Positions 43,409-53,900 of a stretch of 64,000 bases of DNA are shown piece after piece (position 1 is the first letter of the stretch; every line of letters begins with the position of its first letter). The DNA is from Rhodococcus koreensis (GTDB taxonomy: Bacteria; Actinomycetota; Actinomycetes; Mycobacteriales; Mycobacteriaceae): contig NZ_FNSV01000005.1 of NCBI RefSeq assembly GCF_900105905.1, positions 3,286,001 through 3,350,000 on the forward strand, written 5' to 3'. A model generated the notes under the pieces. It did no database searches, had not been told where the DNA came from, and saw only the letters and a list, made by a program, of their open reading frames with translations. The translations under genes and the position numbers were made by a program.

Positions 43409-43514
43409 CGTGCTTGATCGTCGCGTCACTGAGGAGCAGGCCGACCCCGAGGGCCATGACGCCGATTCCGAGTCCGATTGCGGCTCCGCCCAATCCGAGC
43501 ATGATTCCGAGCAT
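43386..43514 (-). CDS. 42-residue hydrophobic glycine-rich peptide
   Basis: A short gene, MLGIMLGLGGAAIGLGIG onward, with one Gly/Leu-rich membrane segment and the polar end DATIKHDVGELPD. AGGAGA precedes ATG 43514 by 4 nt. Its 3' end overlaps the S74 protein gene by 23 bp in the same direction. The shape, a single glycine-zipper helix with a short tail, is that of small membrane peptides; no family recognised. Confidence 0.6.
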   Translation of the reverse strand: MLGIMLGLGGAAIGLGIGVMALGVGLLLSDATIKHDVGELPD

Positions 43515-43656
43515 GTTGTCTCCTGTCGTCGATGGTGTACGGGATGTCGTGCCCCCGCTTTCTGAACACCTACGACTCTCGCTGCTCCCGGCCCTCGAGA
43601 TAAGACACCTCAGGGGTGGTACAACCCCACCCCCGGACGCTGCGCCGGGCGGCACA

Positions 43657-44106
43657 ATGGCGGCCATGACGGAATTACCGGAGTGGGCCCGAACCCTCGG
43701 CCTCGCCCCGCACCCCGAAGGCGGCTGGTACCGCGAGACGTGGCGCAGCGACGTCACCATCCCGGAGGCGAGCCTGCCGGACGACTATCCGGGGCCGCGG
43801 TCGGCGGGCACCGCGATCCTGTTCCTGCTCATGCCCGGACAGCAGTCGGCATGGCACAGCGTGCGCAGCGCCGAGATCTGGATGTACCACCGGGGCAGCC
43901 CCCTGCGGCTCGAACTCGGCGGCGACGGAAGCGAACCCGCCGCCCCCGACGCGCTGATCCTCGGCGCGGACGTCGCGGCGGGTCAGCAACCGCAACTGCT
44001 CGTCCCGCCGCGGCACTGGCAGCGCGCGAAACCCGAGGGCGACCAACCGACCCTCGTCAGTTGCGTCGTCACCCCGGGCTTCGACTTCGCGGACTTCCAG
44101 CTCTAG
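43657..44106 (+). CDS. Cupin-fold DUF985 protein
   Basis: 149 residues with the DUF985 cupin pattern LGLAPHPEGGWYRETWRS, LLMPGQQSAWHSVRSAEIWM then YHRGSPLRL and VPPRHWQRAKP, giving His and Glu typical of a metal or sugar-binding cupin barrel. Two ATGs (43657 and 43666) are in frame; neither has a strong ribosome site. Function of the family is unknown. Palindromic repeat B lies at its 3' end. Confidence 0.8.
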   Translation: MAAMTELPEWARTLGLAPHPEGGWYRETWRSDVTIPEASLPDDYPGPRSAGTAILFLLMPGQQSAWHSVRSAEIWMYHRGSPLRLELGGDGSEPAAPDALILGADVAAGQQPQLLVPPRHWQRAKPEGDQPTLVSCVVTPGFDFADFQL

Positions 44107-44118
44107 GCGCTTCGCGCT

Positions 44119-44160
44119 CGTGCGCCTTTCTGGTTGCTCCAGCTACCAGAAAGGCGCACG
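44119..44160. repeat. Palindromic repeat family B, copy 2
   Basis: Perfect 16-bp arms, CGTGCGCCTTTCTGGT at 44119-44134 and its complement at 44145-44160, with a 10-nt loop. Lies between the convergent cupin and aldo/keto reductase genes, ending 4 bp before the reductase stop. Same sequence family as 21028-21073. Confidence 0.85.
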
Positions 44161-44164
44161 GGTG

Positions 44165-45013
44165 CTACGCGCCGAACGCGTCCGGGTCGGGCCCGATGCG
44201 GCCGTCGGTCCGGGTCAGCGAACCGATCGTGTTGATCTCGTCGGGGGTCAACTCGAAGTCGAAGACGTCGAAGTTGGCGGCGATGCGCTCCGGCGTCACC
44301 GACTTGGGGATGACGACGTTGCCGATCTGCAGGTGCCAGCGGATGATCACCTGCGCGGTCGTCTTACCGTGCGCGGCAGCGATCTTCGCGATGGACTCGT
44401 CCTCGAGGACGGTGCCCTGCCCCAGCGGGCTCCACGCCTCGGTCGCGATGCCCTTACCGGTGTGGAAGGCACGCAGGTCGGCCTGGTTGAACCGCGGATG
44501 CAGCTCCACCTGGTTGACCGCGGGCACCTCGCCGGTCTCGGCGATCAGACGGTCGAGGGTCTGCGGGGTGAAGTTGGAGACACCGATCGACCGCGCACGC
44601 CCGTCGGCCTTGATCTTCTGGAAGGCCCTGAATGTGTCGACGTAGCGGTCCGCGGACGGCACCGGCCAGTGGATGAGGTACAGGTCGACGTAGTCGAGGC
44701 CGAGCCGGTTCAGGCTGTCGTCGAACGCGCGGAGCGTGGAGTCGTAACCCTGGTCGTCGTTCCACAGCTTGGTGGTGACGAACAACTCGTCACGGGCGAT
44801 GCCGGAGTCCGCGAGCGCGCGGCCCACTCCGGTCTCGTTCTCGTAGATCTTGGCGGTGTCGATGCTGCGGTACCCGGCCTTCAGTGCCTCGGTGACCGCG
44901 GCGTAACTCTCGTCGTCGGGCACCTGCCACACGCCGAAGCCGAGCGCAGGAATGCTGTTCCCGTCGTTGAGCGTGACCGTAGGTACAGGACTCTGTGCAT
45001 TGTTGAAACCCAT
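44165..45013 (-). CDS. Aldo/keto reductase
   Basis: 282-residue NADPH-dependent TIM-barrel enzyme. Catalytic tetrad visible: Asp and Tyr in YRSIDTAKIYENE, Lys in VTTKLWND, His in YLIHWPVP. The cofactor segment is IPKSVTPERIAANFDVFDFE. It fits the 2,5-diketo-gluconate reductase/AKR5 group common in rhodococci, with broad aldehyde and ketone use. ATG 45013 (MGFNNAQ) is used; the frame extends much further upstream only as antisense to the methyltransferase. Confidence 0.92.
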   Translation of the reverse strand: MGFNNAQSPVPTVTLNDGNSIPALGFGVWQVPDDESYAAVTEALKAGYRSIDTAKIYENETGVGRALADSGIARDELFVTTKLWNDDQGYDSTLRAFDDSLNRLGLDYVDLYLIHWPVPSADRYVDTFRAFQKIKADGRARSIGVSNFTPQTLDRLIAETGEVPAVNQVELHPRFNQADLRAFHTGKGIATEAWSPLGQGTVLEDESIAKIAAAHGKTTAQVIIRWHLQIGNVVIPKSVTPERIAANFDVFDFELTPDEINTIGSLTRTDGRIGPDPDAFGA

Positions 45014-45151
45014 GGGACTGTCCAACCGGGCACCCGGACCGGATGTTCCCGGCGTCTCAGAATGTGGACTTTCGCGTGTCGTTTCGGTATCACCGGGTAA
45101 TCCGACGGCATCGGCGTTCAGGTGGTGACGCGCCCGGTGAAAGGGGCGGAC

Positions 45152-45745
45152 ATGGGCCTCGGATACACATTGGCCTATCGGTTCAAGATCACGCCCTGGG
45201 TGAAGGCGGGCCGGGTCTTCGGGAACCAGATCGAGACGTTGATCGATCCCTTCGACGCACCACCGGGCGAGGTCCTCGACATCGGATGCGGCACCGGTGA
45301 CCACGCCATCGAAATGGCCCGGCGGGGGTGGCAGGTGACGGGGATCGACACCGTCCAGCTGGCCCTCGACAAGGCGCGGTCCAAGGCACGGAAGGCGGGC
45401 GTCGACGTGCGGTTCATGCACGCGGACGCCACCGACCTCGAGCACGCCGTCGGTCGCGGGTACCACCTGATCCTGGACGTGGGGTGCTACCACGGGCTCA
45501 GCGACCACGCCCGGGTCGCGTACGCCGAGAACGTCACGACGGTGACCGAACCGCACGCCACGCTGTTGATGTTCGCGTTCGGGCCGGGACATCGCGGCCC
45601 GCTGCCGCGGGGTGTGTCCCGCTCCGACGTGGAGCGCACGTTCGAGAAGTGGAAACTCGTGTCGGACGTCGACGCCGACACGACCGGCATGCCGGGACCA
45701 CTCAAGAAGGCCGACCCGCGCTGGTTCCGCCTAGTCAAGCGCTGA
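45152..45745 (+). CDS. SAM-dependent methyltransferase
   Basis: 197-residue class I methyltransferase: motif I VLDIGCGTGDHAIEMA, GIDTVQLALDKARSKA, VDVRFMHADATDL and ILDVGCYHGLSDHAR. ATG 45152 follows AAGGGGCGG; an upstream start at 45122 is possible but lacks a site. Substrate unknown. It diverges from the aldo/keto reductase and ends at palindromic repeat A. Confidence 0.85.
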   Translation: MGLGYTLAYRFKITPWVKAGRVFGNQIETLIDPFDAPPGEVLDIGCGTGDHAIEMARRGWQVTGIDTVQLALDKARSKARKAGVDVRFMHADATDLEHAVGRGYHLILDVGCYHGLSDHARVAYAENVTTVTEPHATLLMFAFGPGHRGPLPRGVSRSDVERTFEKWKLVSDVDADTTGMPGPLKKADPRWFRLVKR

Positions 45746-45747
45746 CG

Positions 45748-45797
45748 CGCCCGTGAGTACTTGTTAACCGCCCGCGGTTAATAAGTACTCACGGGCG
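45748..45797. repeat. Palindromic repeat family A, copy 2
   Basis: 24-bp arms (45748-45771 and 45774-45797) with one mismatch (T for C at 45782) around a 2-nt centre; the inner left arm is GTGAGTACTTGTTAACCGC, identical to copy 1 at 18833-18878. It follows the methyltransferase stop by 2 bp and precedes the ABC-F start by 16 bp. Here both flanking genes point the same way. Confidence 0.85.
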
Positions 45798-45813
45798 GGG
45801 GGATAATCTCCAG

Positions 45814-47454
<1,641 letters not shown>

Positions 47455-47781
47455 TCAGTCGCCCTCGGCCATGGGCGGCAGCGCCTTGACGAACGGCGGG
47501 TCGTAGTCGACCTTCCCGAGCTTCGCGGCGCCACCGGGCGATCCCAGGTCGTCGAAGAAGTCGGCGTTCGCCTTGGTGTACTCGACCCACTGGTCCGGGA
47601 CGTCGTCCTCGTAGAAGATCGCCTCGACGGGGCAGACGGGCTCACAGGCACCGCAGTCGACGCATTCGTCGGGGTGGATGTAGAGCATCCGACCGCCTTC
47701 GTAGATGCAGTCGACGGGACATTCTTCGATGCATGCCTTGTCCAGAACGTCGACACAGGGCTCCGCGATGGTGTACGTCAC
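47455..47781 (-). CDS. fdxA: Seven-iron ferredoxin FdxA
   Basis: 108 residues with one [3Fe-4S] and one [4Fe-4S] cluster. Cys9, Cys17 and Cys50 fit the 3Fe site and Cys21, Cys40, Cys43 and Cys46 the 4Fe site; Cys25 corresponds to the free Cys of Azotobacter FdI. The tail [20 protein letters not shown] is typical of actinobacterial FdxA. Electron donor for P450s and other oxygenases. It diverges from the HTH regulator operon. Confidence 0.95.
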   Translation of the reverse strand: MTYTIAEPCVDVLDKACIEECPVDCIYEGGRMLYIHPDECVDCGACEPVCPVEAIFYEDDVPDQWVEYTKANADFFDDLGSPGGAAKLGKVDYDPPFVKALPPMAEGD

Positions 47782-47889
47782 GTCTGTAATCCTGTCCTTT
47801 CCTGCCGTCCTGCGCGAATCGCCTCTACTCTGCCACTCAATTCCCCAGGGTCAACCTGTCATTTCGGCGCCCGGGCCTGTTGCCCACGG

Positions 47890-47924
47890 TTGACAAACTG
47901 TTGGGTTTTCACAACACTTTGTTG
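47890..47924 (+). promoter_or_regulatory. Promoter and operator of the HTH-ABC exporter operon
   Basis: TTGACA at 47890-47895 fits a -35 hexamer, and CAACA-CTT-TGTTG at 47912-47924 is a perfect 5-bp inverted repeat ending one base before the HTH gene ATG. Binding by the HTH protein itself would block initiation; the -10 element is not clear. Confidence 0.45.
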
Positions 47925-47925
47925 C

Positions 47926-48231
47926 ATGAGCCCAGTACGGCGCGGGGACTCCCTGCCCATCTACAACCGCATCGGCGTCCTGCGCGCCGAACGCGGGATG
48001 AGCCGGGCTCAGCTGGCGGGACTCATCGACGTCAACCCCCAGACCGTCGGCGCACTCGAACGGGGCGACCACTACCCCAGCCTCGACCTGGCGTTCCGTA
48101 TCTCATGGGTGTTCGAACTGCCGGTGGAGGCCATCTTCTCCCGCACCGAGTTCGGGCCCCTGTCCACCGAGCTGTACCGCACCGACCGACCGCCGTCCAC
48201 GACAGGAAGCGGGGAGAGTTCCCATGCCTGA
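47926..48231 (+). CDS. XRE-family HTH regulator
   Basis: 101 residues. HTH about 15-70: YNRIGVLRAERGMSRAQLAG, LIDVNPQTVGALERGDHYPS, LDLAFRISWVFELPVEAIFS, the YozG-like type that regulates small exporter operons. ATG 47926 lies right behind an inverted repeat. It overlaps the next gene by 8 bp and heads an operon with a membrane protein, an ABC ATPase and an ABC permease. The C-terminal tail is Thr/Ser-rich and short. Confidence 0.85.
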   Translation: MSPVRRGDSLPIYNRIGVLRAERGMSRAQLAGLIDVNPQTVGALERGDHYPSLDLAFRISWVFELPVEAIFSRTEFGPLSTELYRTDRPPSTTGSGESSHA

Positions 48232-48763
48232 GACCAATCTGATCGAGAGGTACCAGGGGTTCCGGACGCGCAGATTCCTCCAGAACGAAAGCCGTTACCG
48301 CACCTGGCTGCCGCAGTGGCGGACGCGCAGCCGCAGGCGAATCCTGGTGGTCGCCCTCGCGGTGACGTTTGTGTTCATGACCGCCGTCGGGATCGTGTGT
48401 CATGTCGACATGACGGTCGGTCCGCTGCTCTGGCTGCCCGCGTGCCTGTTGTTCTTCCCGCTGTGGACGATGCTCCAGATCGTGTCCGGACGGCAGGGGG
48501 ACGCGCCGCGCGACGCTCTCGACGAGTGGGAGATCCAGCAGCGCAACAGTGCCCGCTCGATCGGACTCACGGTCACCCAGCTGCTGACGTTGCTTCCGGC
48601 GATGTACCTGATCTTCGTCGGTGCGCTGGACGTCGATCACAGCAACGTGCCGTACGCCGCGGGACTGCTCGTCGTCACCGCGCTGATGGTCGGGGGTTGC
48701 ACGCCGGCCATGATCCTCGGCTGGACCCGACCCGACCCCGAGCCCGACGACCTGGCCTCGTAG
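48224..48763 (+). CDS. Four-helix membrane protein of ABC exporter operon
   Basis: 179 residues, about four helices (VALAVTFVFMTAVGIV, LLWLPACLLFFPLWTMLQIV, SIGLTVTQLLTLLPAMYLIF, YAAGLLVVTALMVGGCTPAM) and a cytosolic loop RQGDAPRDALDEWEIQQRNS. Position between the HTH gene and the ABC ATPase suggests an accessory of the exporter or a membrane sensor for the HTH protein; no family recognised. Confidence 0.75.
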   Translation: MPETNLIERYQGFRTRRFLQNESRYRTWLPQWRTRSRRRILVVALAVTFVFMTAVGIVCHVDMTVGPLLWLPACLLFFPLWTMLQIVSGRQGDAPRDALDEWEIQQRNSARSIGLTVTQLLTLLPAMYLIFVGALDVDHSNVPYAAGLLVVTALMVGGCTPAMILGWTRPDPEPDDLAS

Positions 48764-48792
48764 GAACATCCGCCTCCAGATGGGAAGGACCC

Positions 48793-49689
48793 ATGTCTCA
48801 CACCCTCACGATCGACGGCATCTCCAAACGGTACGGTGACGTCGTCGCACTCGACGACCTGTCCTTCGAGGTCCGCCCCGGTGAGATCTTCGGTTTCGTC
48901 GGCAGCAACGGCGCGGGCAAGACCACCACCATGCGCATCGCGCTGGGCGTCCTGTCCGCCGATTCCGGCGAGGTCCGGCTGAGCGGCAAGCCGGTCGACC
49001 TGGACGTGCGGCGCACCATCGGCTACATGCCGGAGGAACGCGGGCTGTACCCGAAGATGAAGGTGGGCAAGCAACTCGCCTACCTCGCCGAACTGCACGG
49101 CATCTCCCGCTCCGCGGCGCGGAACGCCGTCGCCCGCTGGACCGAGCGCCTCGGCATCGCGGACCGTGTCGGCGACACCGTCGACGCACTCTCGCTCGGC
49201 AATCAGCAACGCGTACAACTGGCCGCCGCGCTGGTCCACGACCCCGCGGTGCTGGTTCTCGACGAACCCTTCTCCGGGCTCGACCCCGTCGCGGTGGACG
49301 TCATGAGCGACGTACTGGTGGAGAAGGCGAACACCGGAGTGCCGGTGATTTTCTCGAGCCATCAGCTCGAACTCGTCCAGCGCCTGTGCCACCGCGTGGG
49401 CATCATCAGCCACGGCCGGATGCGTGCCGTCGGCACCGTCGACGAACTGCGCGGCGGCGGCAACGCCCGACTCGAAGTCCACGCGCCGGAGGCGCCGGTC
49501 GGGTGGGCCCATCACCTCGACGGGGTCACCACGATCAGTCACCTCGACGGCCGGACCCTGCTGTCGCTCGACGACCACGTGGACGATCAGCTGGTCCTGC
49601 ACACCGCCCTGAAGACCGGTCCGGTGCACGAGTTCTCGCTGCACAGGCCCACTCTGACCGATCTGTTCCGAGAGGTGGTCACCGCATGA
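48793..49689 (+). CDS. ABC-2 type exporter ATPase
   Basis: 298 residues. Walker A GSNGAGKT, signature-like LSLGNQQRVQ, Walker B VLVLDEPFSGLDPV and H-loop FSSHQ; C-terminal 80 residues are of the NatA/DrrA type. ATG 48793 follows GGGAAGGA. Drives the permease encoded by the overlapping next gene, exporting Na+, drugs or peptides in this family. Confidence 0.9.
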   Translation: MSHTLTIDGISKRYGDVVALDDLSFEVRPGEIFGFVGSNGAGKTTTMRIALGVLSADSGEVRLSGKPVDLDVRRTIGYMPEERGLYPKMKVGKQLAYLAELHGISRSAARNAVARWTERLGIADRVGDTVDALSLGNQQRVQLAAALVHDPAVLVLDEPFSGLDPVAVDVMSDVLVEKANTGVPVIFSSHQLELVQRLCHRVGIISHGRMRAVGTVDELRGGGNARLEVHAPEAPVGWAHHLDGVTTISHLDGRTLLSLDDHVDDQLVLHTALKTGPVHEFSLHRPTLTDLFREVVTA

Positions 49690-50882
49690 GCGCCCCCGTG
49701 AGTCCCGCCCGCGCGATCGGCCTCGTCGCCCGCCGCGAATTCCTGACCCAGGTGGCGAAGAAGAGCTTCGTCATCAGCAACGTGATCATCCTGCTGGCCA
49801 TCGTGGGCGGCATCGTCGCGTATTCGCTGTTCTCGGGCGGCGACGAAGACCGGGCCACCGTCGGACTCGTCGGCGACCAGTCGCTCGCGCCGGTTCTCGT
49901 CGCCACCGGTGACGCGACCGGCACCCCGGTCGACGTCGTCCCGGCGGCCGACGAACAGGCCGCACGGGACCAGGTGGGCGGCGGTGACCTCGACGTCGCG
50001 CTGATTCCGGGCACCGGCGGATCGGTCACGGCCGTCACCGAATCCGAGCTGAGCTCCGGGCTTCGCACCGTGATCGACGCGGCCGTGATGCAGCAGGCTC
50101 AGGCCGGCGCCCTCGCCGCGCGGGGTGTGGACCCCGCGGAACTCGCCGCCGCGACCGGCGGGGCGGTCGTCACCGTCGACGCTCTCGACCCGCCCGACCC
50201 GGAGAAGGGCCAGCGCGTGGCCCTCTCCGTCGCCGTGGTCGTCCTGCTGTACATGCAGATCATGATGTTCGGCATGTACGTGGCGATGGGTGTGGTCGAG
50301 GAGAAGTCGAGCCGCGTCGTGGAACTGCTCCTGTCGACGCTCCGACCGCTGCAACTGCTGTGGGGCAAGGTGATCGGCATCGGCGCGGTCGGACTCGTCC
50401 AGCTGACCGCCTACGGTGTGGCCGGGGTCGCGGCCGGACTCGCGACGGGCGTGCTCACCGTGACCGGGACGGCGCTCGGGGTGCTGGCCGGAACGCTCGG
50501 CTGGTTCGTGCTCGGATTCGCGTTCTTCGCCGTCCTCTACGCCGCGGCCGGGTCGATGGTGTCGCGGCAGGAGGATGTCAACGCCACCGCGTCACCGCTG
50601 ATGGTGCTGATCGTCATCATGTTCTTCAGCGCCTTCTCGTCGGTGAGCAACCCGGACGGCACCCTGAGCAACGTCCTCAGTTGGATTCCGCCGTTCTCGG
50701 CGATCCTGATGCCGCTGCGCATCGCCGCCGGCGTGGCGTCCCCGGTCCAGGTCGTCGTCACCATCGCCCTGATGCTCGCGGTGACCGCCGCACTCAGCGT
50801 GCTGGCCGCGAAGATCTACCAGCGCTCGATCCTGCGGATCGGCAAGGTCGTGTCGTGGAGGGAGGCGCTGGGGAGGTCGTGA
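49686..50882 (+). CDS. ABC-2 family permease, NatB-like
   Basis: 398 residues with one N-terminal helix (SFVISNVIILLAIVGGIVAY), a large external domain (about 50-170) and five to six C-terminal helices with GVVEEKSSRVVELLLSTLRP, the ABC-2 motif. ATGA overlap with the ATPase. Along with the ATPase and small membrane protein it makes a complete exporter under an HTH regulator; substrate unknown. Confidence 0.88.
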   Translation: MSAPVSPARAIGLVARREFLTQVAKKSFVISNVIILLAIVGGIVAYSLFSGGDEDRATVGLVGDQSLAPVLVATGDATGTPVDVVPAADEQAARDQVGGGDLDVALIPGTGGSVTAVTESELSSGLRTVIDAAVMQQAQAGALAARGVDPAELAAATGGAVVTVDALDPPDPEKGQRVALSVAVVVLLYMQIMMFGMYVAMGVVEEKSSRVVELLLSTLRPLQLLWGKVIGIGAVGLVQLTAYGVAGVAAGLATGVLTVTGTALGVLAGTLGWFVLGFAFFAVLYAAAGSMVSRQEDVNATASPLMVLIVIMFFSAFSSVSNPDGTLSNVLSWIPPFSAILMPLRIAAGVASPVQVVVTIALMLAVTAALSVLAAKIYQRSILRIGKVVSWREALGRS

Positions 50883-50968
50883 ATTCCCGGTGCCCAGCCA
50901 AGTTCCCCGGGTAGTCTTCGAATCGTCGATCGATGCTGCTCAGCTGCCGTTTCGGAACGGGGAACACC

Positions 50969-53900
50969 ATGGTCGTCCGTCGCCGGAAGCCGATCGTCGC
51001 CCTCGCCGTCGCCGTGGTCGCGTGCATGACGTTGCTGCTGACGGCATGCACGTCCGACGAGCCGACCACTGCGGGCGGTGGCAACGCCGGCCCCGACGGC
51101 ACCCCGGTCGCCTACACGGAGCCGGTCAAGCTGTCGAGCGAGAACGGGGTGCTCGAGGTCCGGCTGTCGGCCCATCAGGGCACGGTCGACCTCGACACCG
51201 TCTCGGAACCGGTGTCCAACTTCCTGGTCTTCGGGTACGAGGTTCTGCAGGGCACCAGTTCGAACGGCTCGACCACGGGCGACGACGTCTACCCGGCACC
51301 GACGTTGCGCGTCGATCCGGGTGAGCGCCTGATCATCCACTACGACAACGATCTCCGGAACCTGACGATCGAGGACTTCTACGACCCCGCGTTCACGCCG
51401 GCGGGCGGGGAGGTCCCGATCTATCCGCCGGCCCTCGAGTCCGCGCCGCTGAACCTGCACACCCACGGGTTGCACGTGAGCCCGGACGGCAACGCCGACA
51501 ACGTGCTGCTCGACATCCCCGCCGGGATGGGCAACGTCTACGACTACGCGGTGCCGAAGGACATGCCGAACGGCATGTACTGGTACCACAGCCACCGTCA
51601 CACGATGACCGCGCAGCAGACGTACGCGGGGCTCGCGGGACTGCTGGAGATCGGCAGGCCCGACGGCAACCTTCCCCTGGTGACGCAGAACGACGTTCCC
51701 ATCCGCGACATGGCGCTGCAGTACAACTTCGTCTTCGACCGTAAAGGCAACGGCCACCAGCTGAACGACCCGAACTGGCCTCAGTTCGTGAGCACGCTGA
51801 AGCCCCCGGAGGGATCCCAGCTGGCCGACGGCACGTACTCGCCGAGCCTCGCCCCGGTGAACTTCGCCGACACGACGGAGGGGGCCCAGTACGTCACCAA
51901 CTGGTATGCCGGTCCGCTGTCCCCGGCGAATCACCGCGGTCAGAACCAGTTCGTGCCGGGCAATCTGCAGAGTTTCCGCAGTGATTCCACGAACGTGCCC
52001 GCCGATCCCTCGCTACCCGACAACGAGCGCGACGTGCAGTACACGATCAACGGGCAGTTCCAGCCGGAGTTGAAGCTGAAGCCGGGCCAGACGGAGATCT
52101 GGGTGCTGGCCAACATCAGCGACTTCGCGTACATGCCGCTGCGGCTCACCGAGACCGCGACGGGCGAGCATCCCCAGTTCTCGATCGTCGGCCAGGACGG
52201 CAACCCCTTCACCCAGGTGCAGCGGCCGGTCGGCGGTGACGGAACCCGGCTCGTCATTCCGCCGGGGTCGCGGTACGCGATCGCCGTGACGATGCCGGAC
52301 ACCGGCGATCTGGTGCTCGACATGCCGCCGCTGGACGGCGCGAAACCCGTCACCAATCCCGGCGTGCTCTACACGAACAACGGCACCGGCAACCCGCCGG
52401 CCGAACTGGGCACGGTGACCGTCGACCCGTCGGTCATCAGCTACGCCGACGGCTTCTTCACCTTCCCCACCCAGACTCTCGTGCACGTCACCCCCGACAG
52501 CGGCGAAGGCCGGACCACACCGTTCGAGCCCGGCCAGAACCTCGACGCCTACACGTCGTTCGTGGACACGTCGGTGATGACACCCGACGTGAAGCGCACG
52601 CTCACGGTGTCGGGCGGGTTCGGCAACGAGAAGGCCAGCAACAGCGACCCGAAGGCGTTCACGTACGAGTTCGACGACAACACGTTCCCGAACATCCCGT
52701 TGATCCAGCCGCGCCTCAATTCGGTCGAGGAATGGTCGATCACGAACCTCAACAACGACGAGCATCCGATGCACATCCACGTCAACGACTTCCAGGTGAT
52801 GGAAATCGTCGATCCGATCGCGGGCACCAGGACCGGGGTGCAGCCGTGGGGTGAGGACAACGTCAACGTGCCCGCGCCCGTCACGGACGCGAACGAGAAT
52901 CCGCTGGTGCCCGCATCGGTGACGCTGCGCACCAAATTCACCGAGTACACCGGCACTTTCGTGATCCACTGCCACCGCCTCAACCACGAGGACAACGGAC
53001 TGATGGCCACCGTCAACGTGATCCCCGAGGTGTCGACGTACGCGGTGGCGGTGCCGGGTTCGGCGGGCACCCCCGCCACCGTGCAGGTCCACGACGGCAA
53101 CGGCGACAAGGTGATCGCCGCGGTCACCCCGTTCCCGGCGTTCGAGGGCACCCCGACGGTGGCGATGGCCGACGTCAACGGCGACATGATCCTCGACCTC
53201 GTCGCCGGGACCGGTGCGGGCGTGGCACCGGAGGTCGTCGCGTACGACGGCAACGATGTGGGCTCCGGCCCGTTCACCGCCGAGCTGACCCGGTTCGCCC
53301 CGTTCGACGACGGCTTCCGCGGGGGCGTGAACGTCGCGGGTGCGGACATCGACGGAAACGCGCTGGCCGACAACATCATCGCCGGCACCGGGCCCGGCAC
53401 CGAGACGCAGGTGAAGGTGTTCTCGTCCACCCTGCCCACGGACGAGGGCGCGGCACCCGAGACCTTCTCGACGTTCACCCCCTACCCCGGTTCGCAGTCC
53501 GGGGTGACCGTCGCGACGGGCCTGGTCGACACCGCCTCGGGCCGGGCGAGCATCGTCACCGCCCCGGGGCCGGGTGAAGCGCCTCGCGTGAAGACGTTCC
53601 GGTACGACCTGTTCGAGCCCACCGCCGCGGCGCAGGCCGACGGCACCGCGGACGAGCACGCCGGCCACACCGGCGGACCGAGGGCGACGTCGGAGTTCCT
53701 GGCCTTCGACGAGAACTACCTCGGCGGTGTCTCCCTCTCGACGGGGTGGGTGGCCGGCGCCGAGGGCGGAGCCAAGAGCATCGTCACCGGCATGCTGGGC
53801 GGCGACGGCACCGTCCGGGTGTGGTCGAGTGGGTCACGCCTCGACGGTGAGCCGGGCATGTATCTCGAGAGCCCGGACCACCACTCCGGCGACGTCGTGT

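Noticed and set aside
43010-43514. A prophage end suggested by the S74-like domain
   Set aside because: No capsid, tail, terminase or integrase gene, and no att-like repeats occur nearby.
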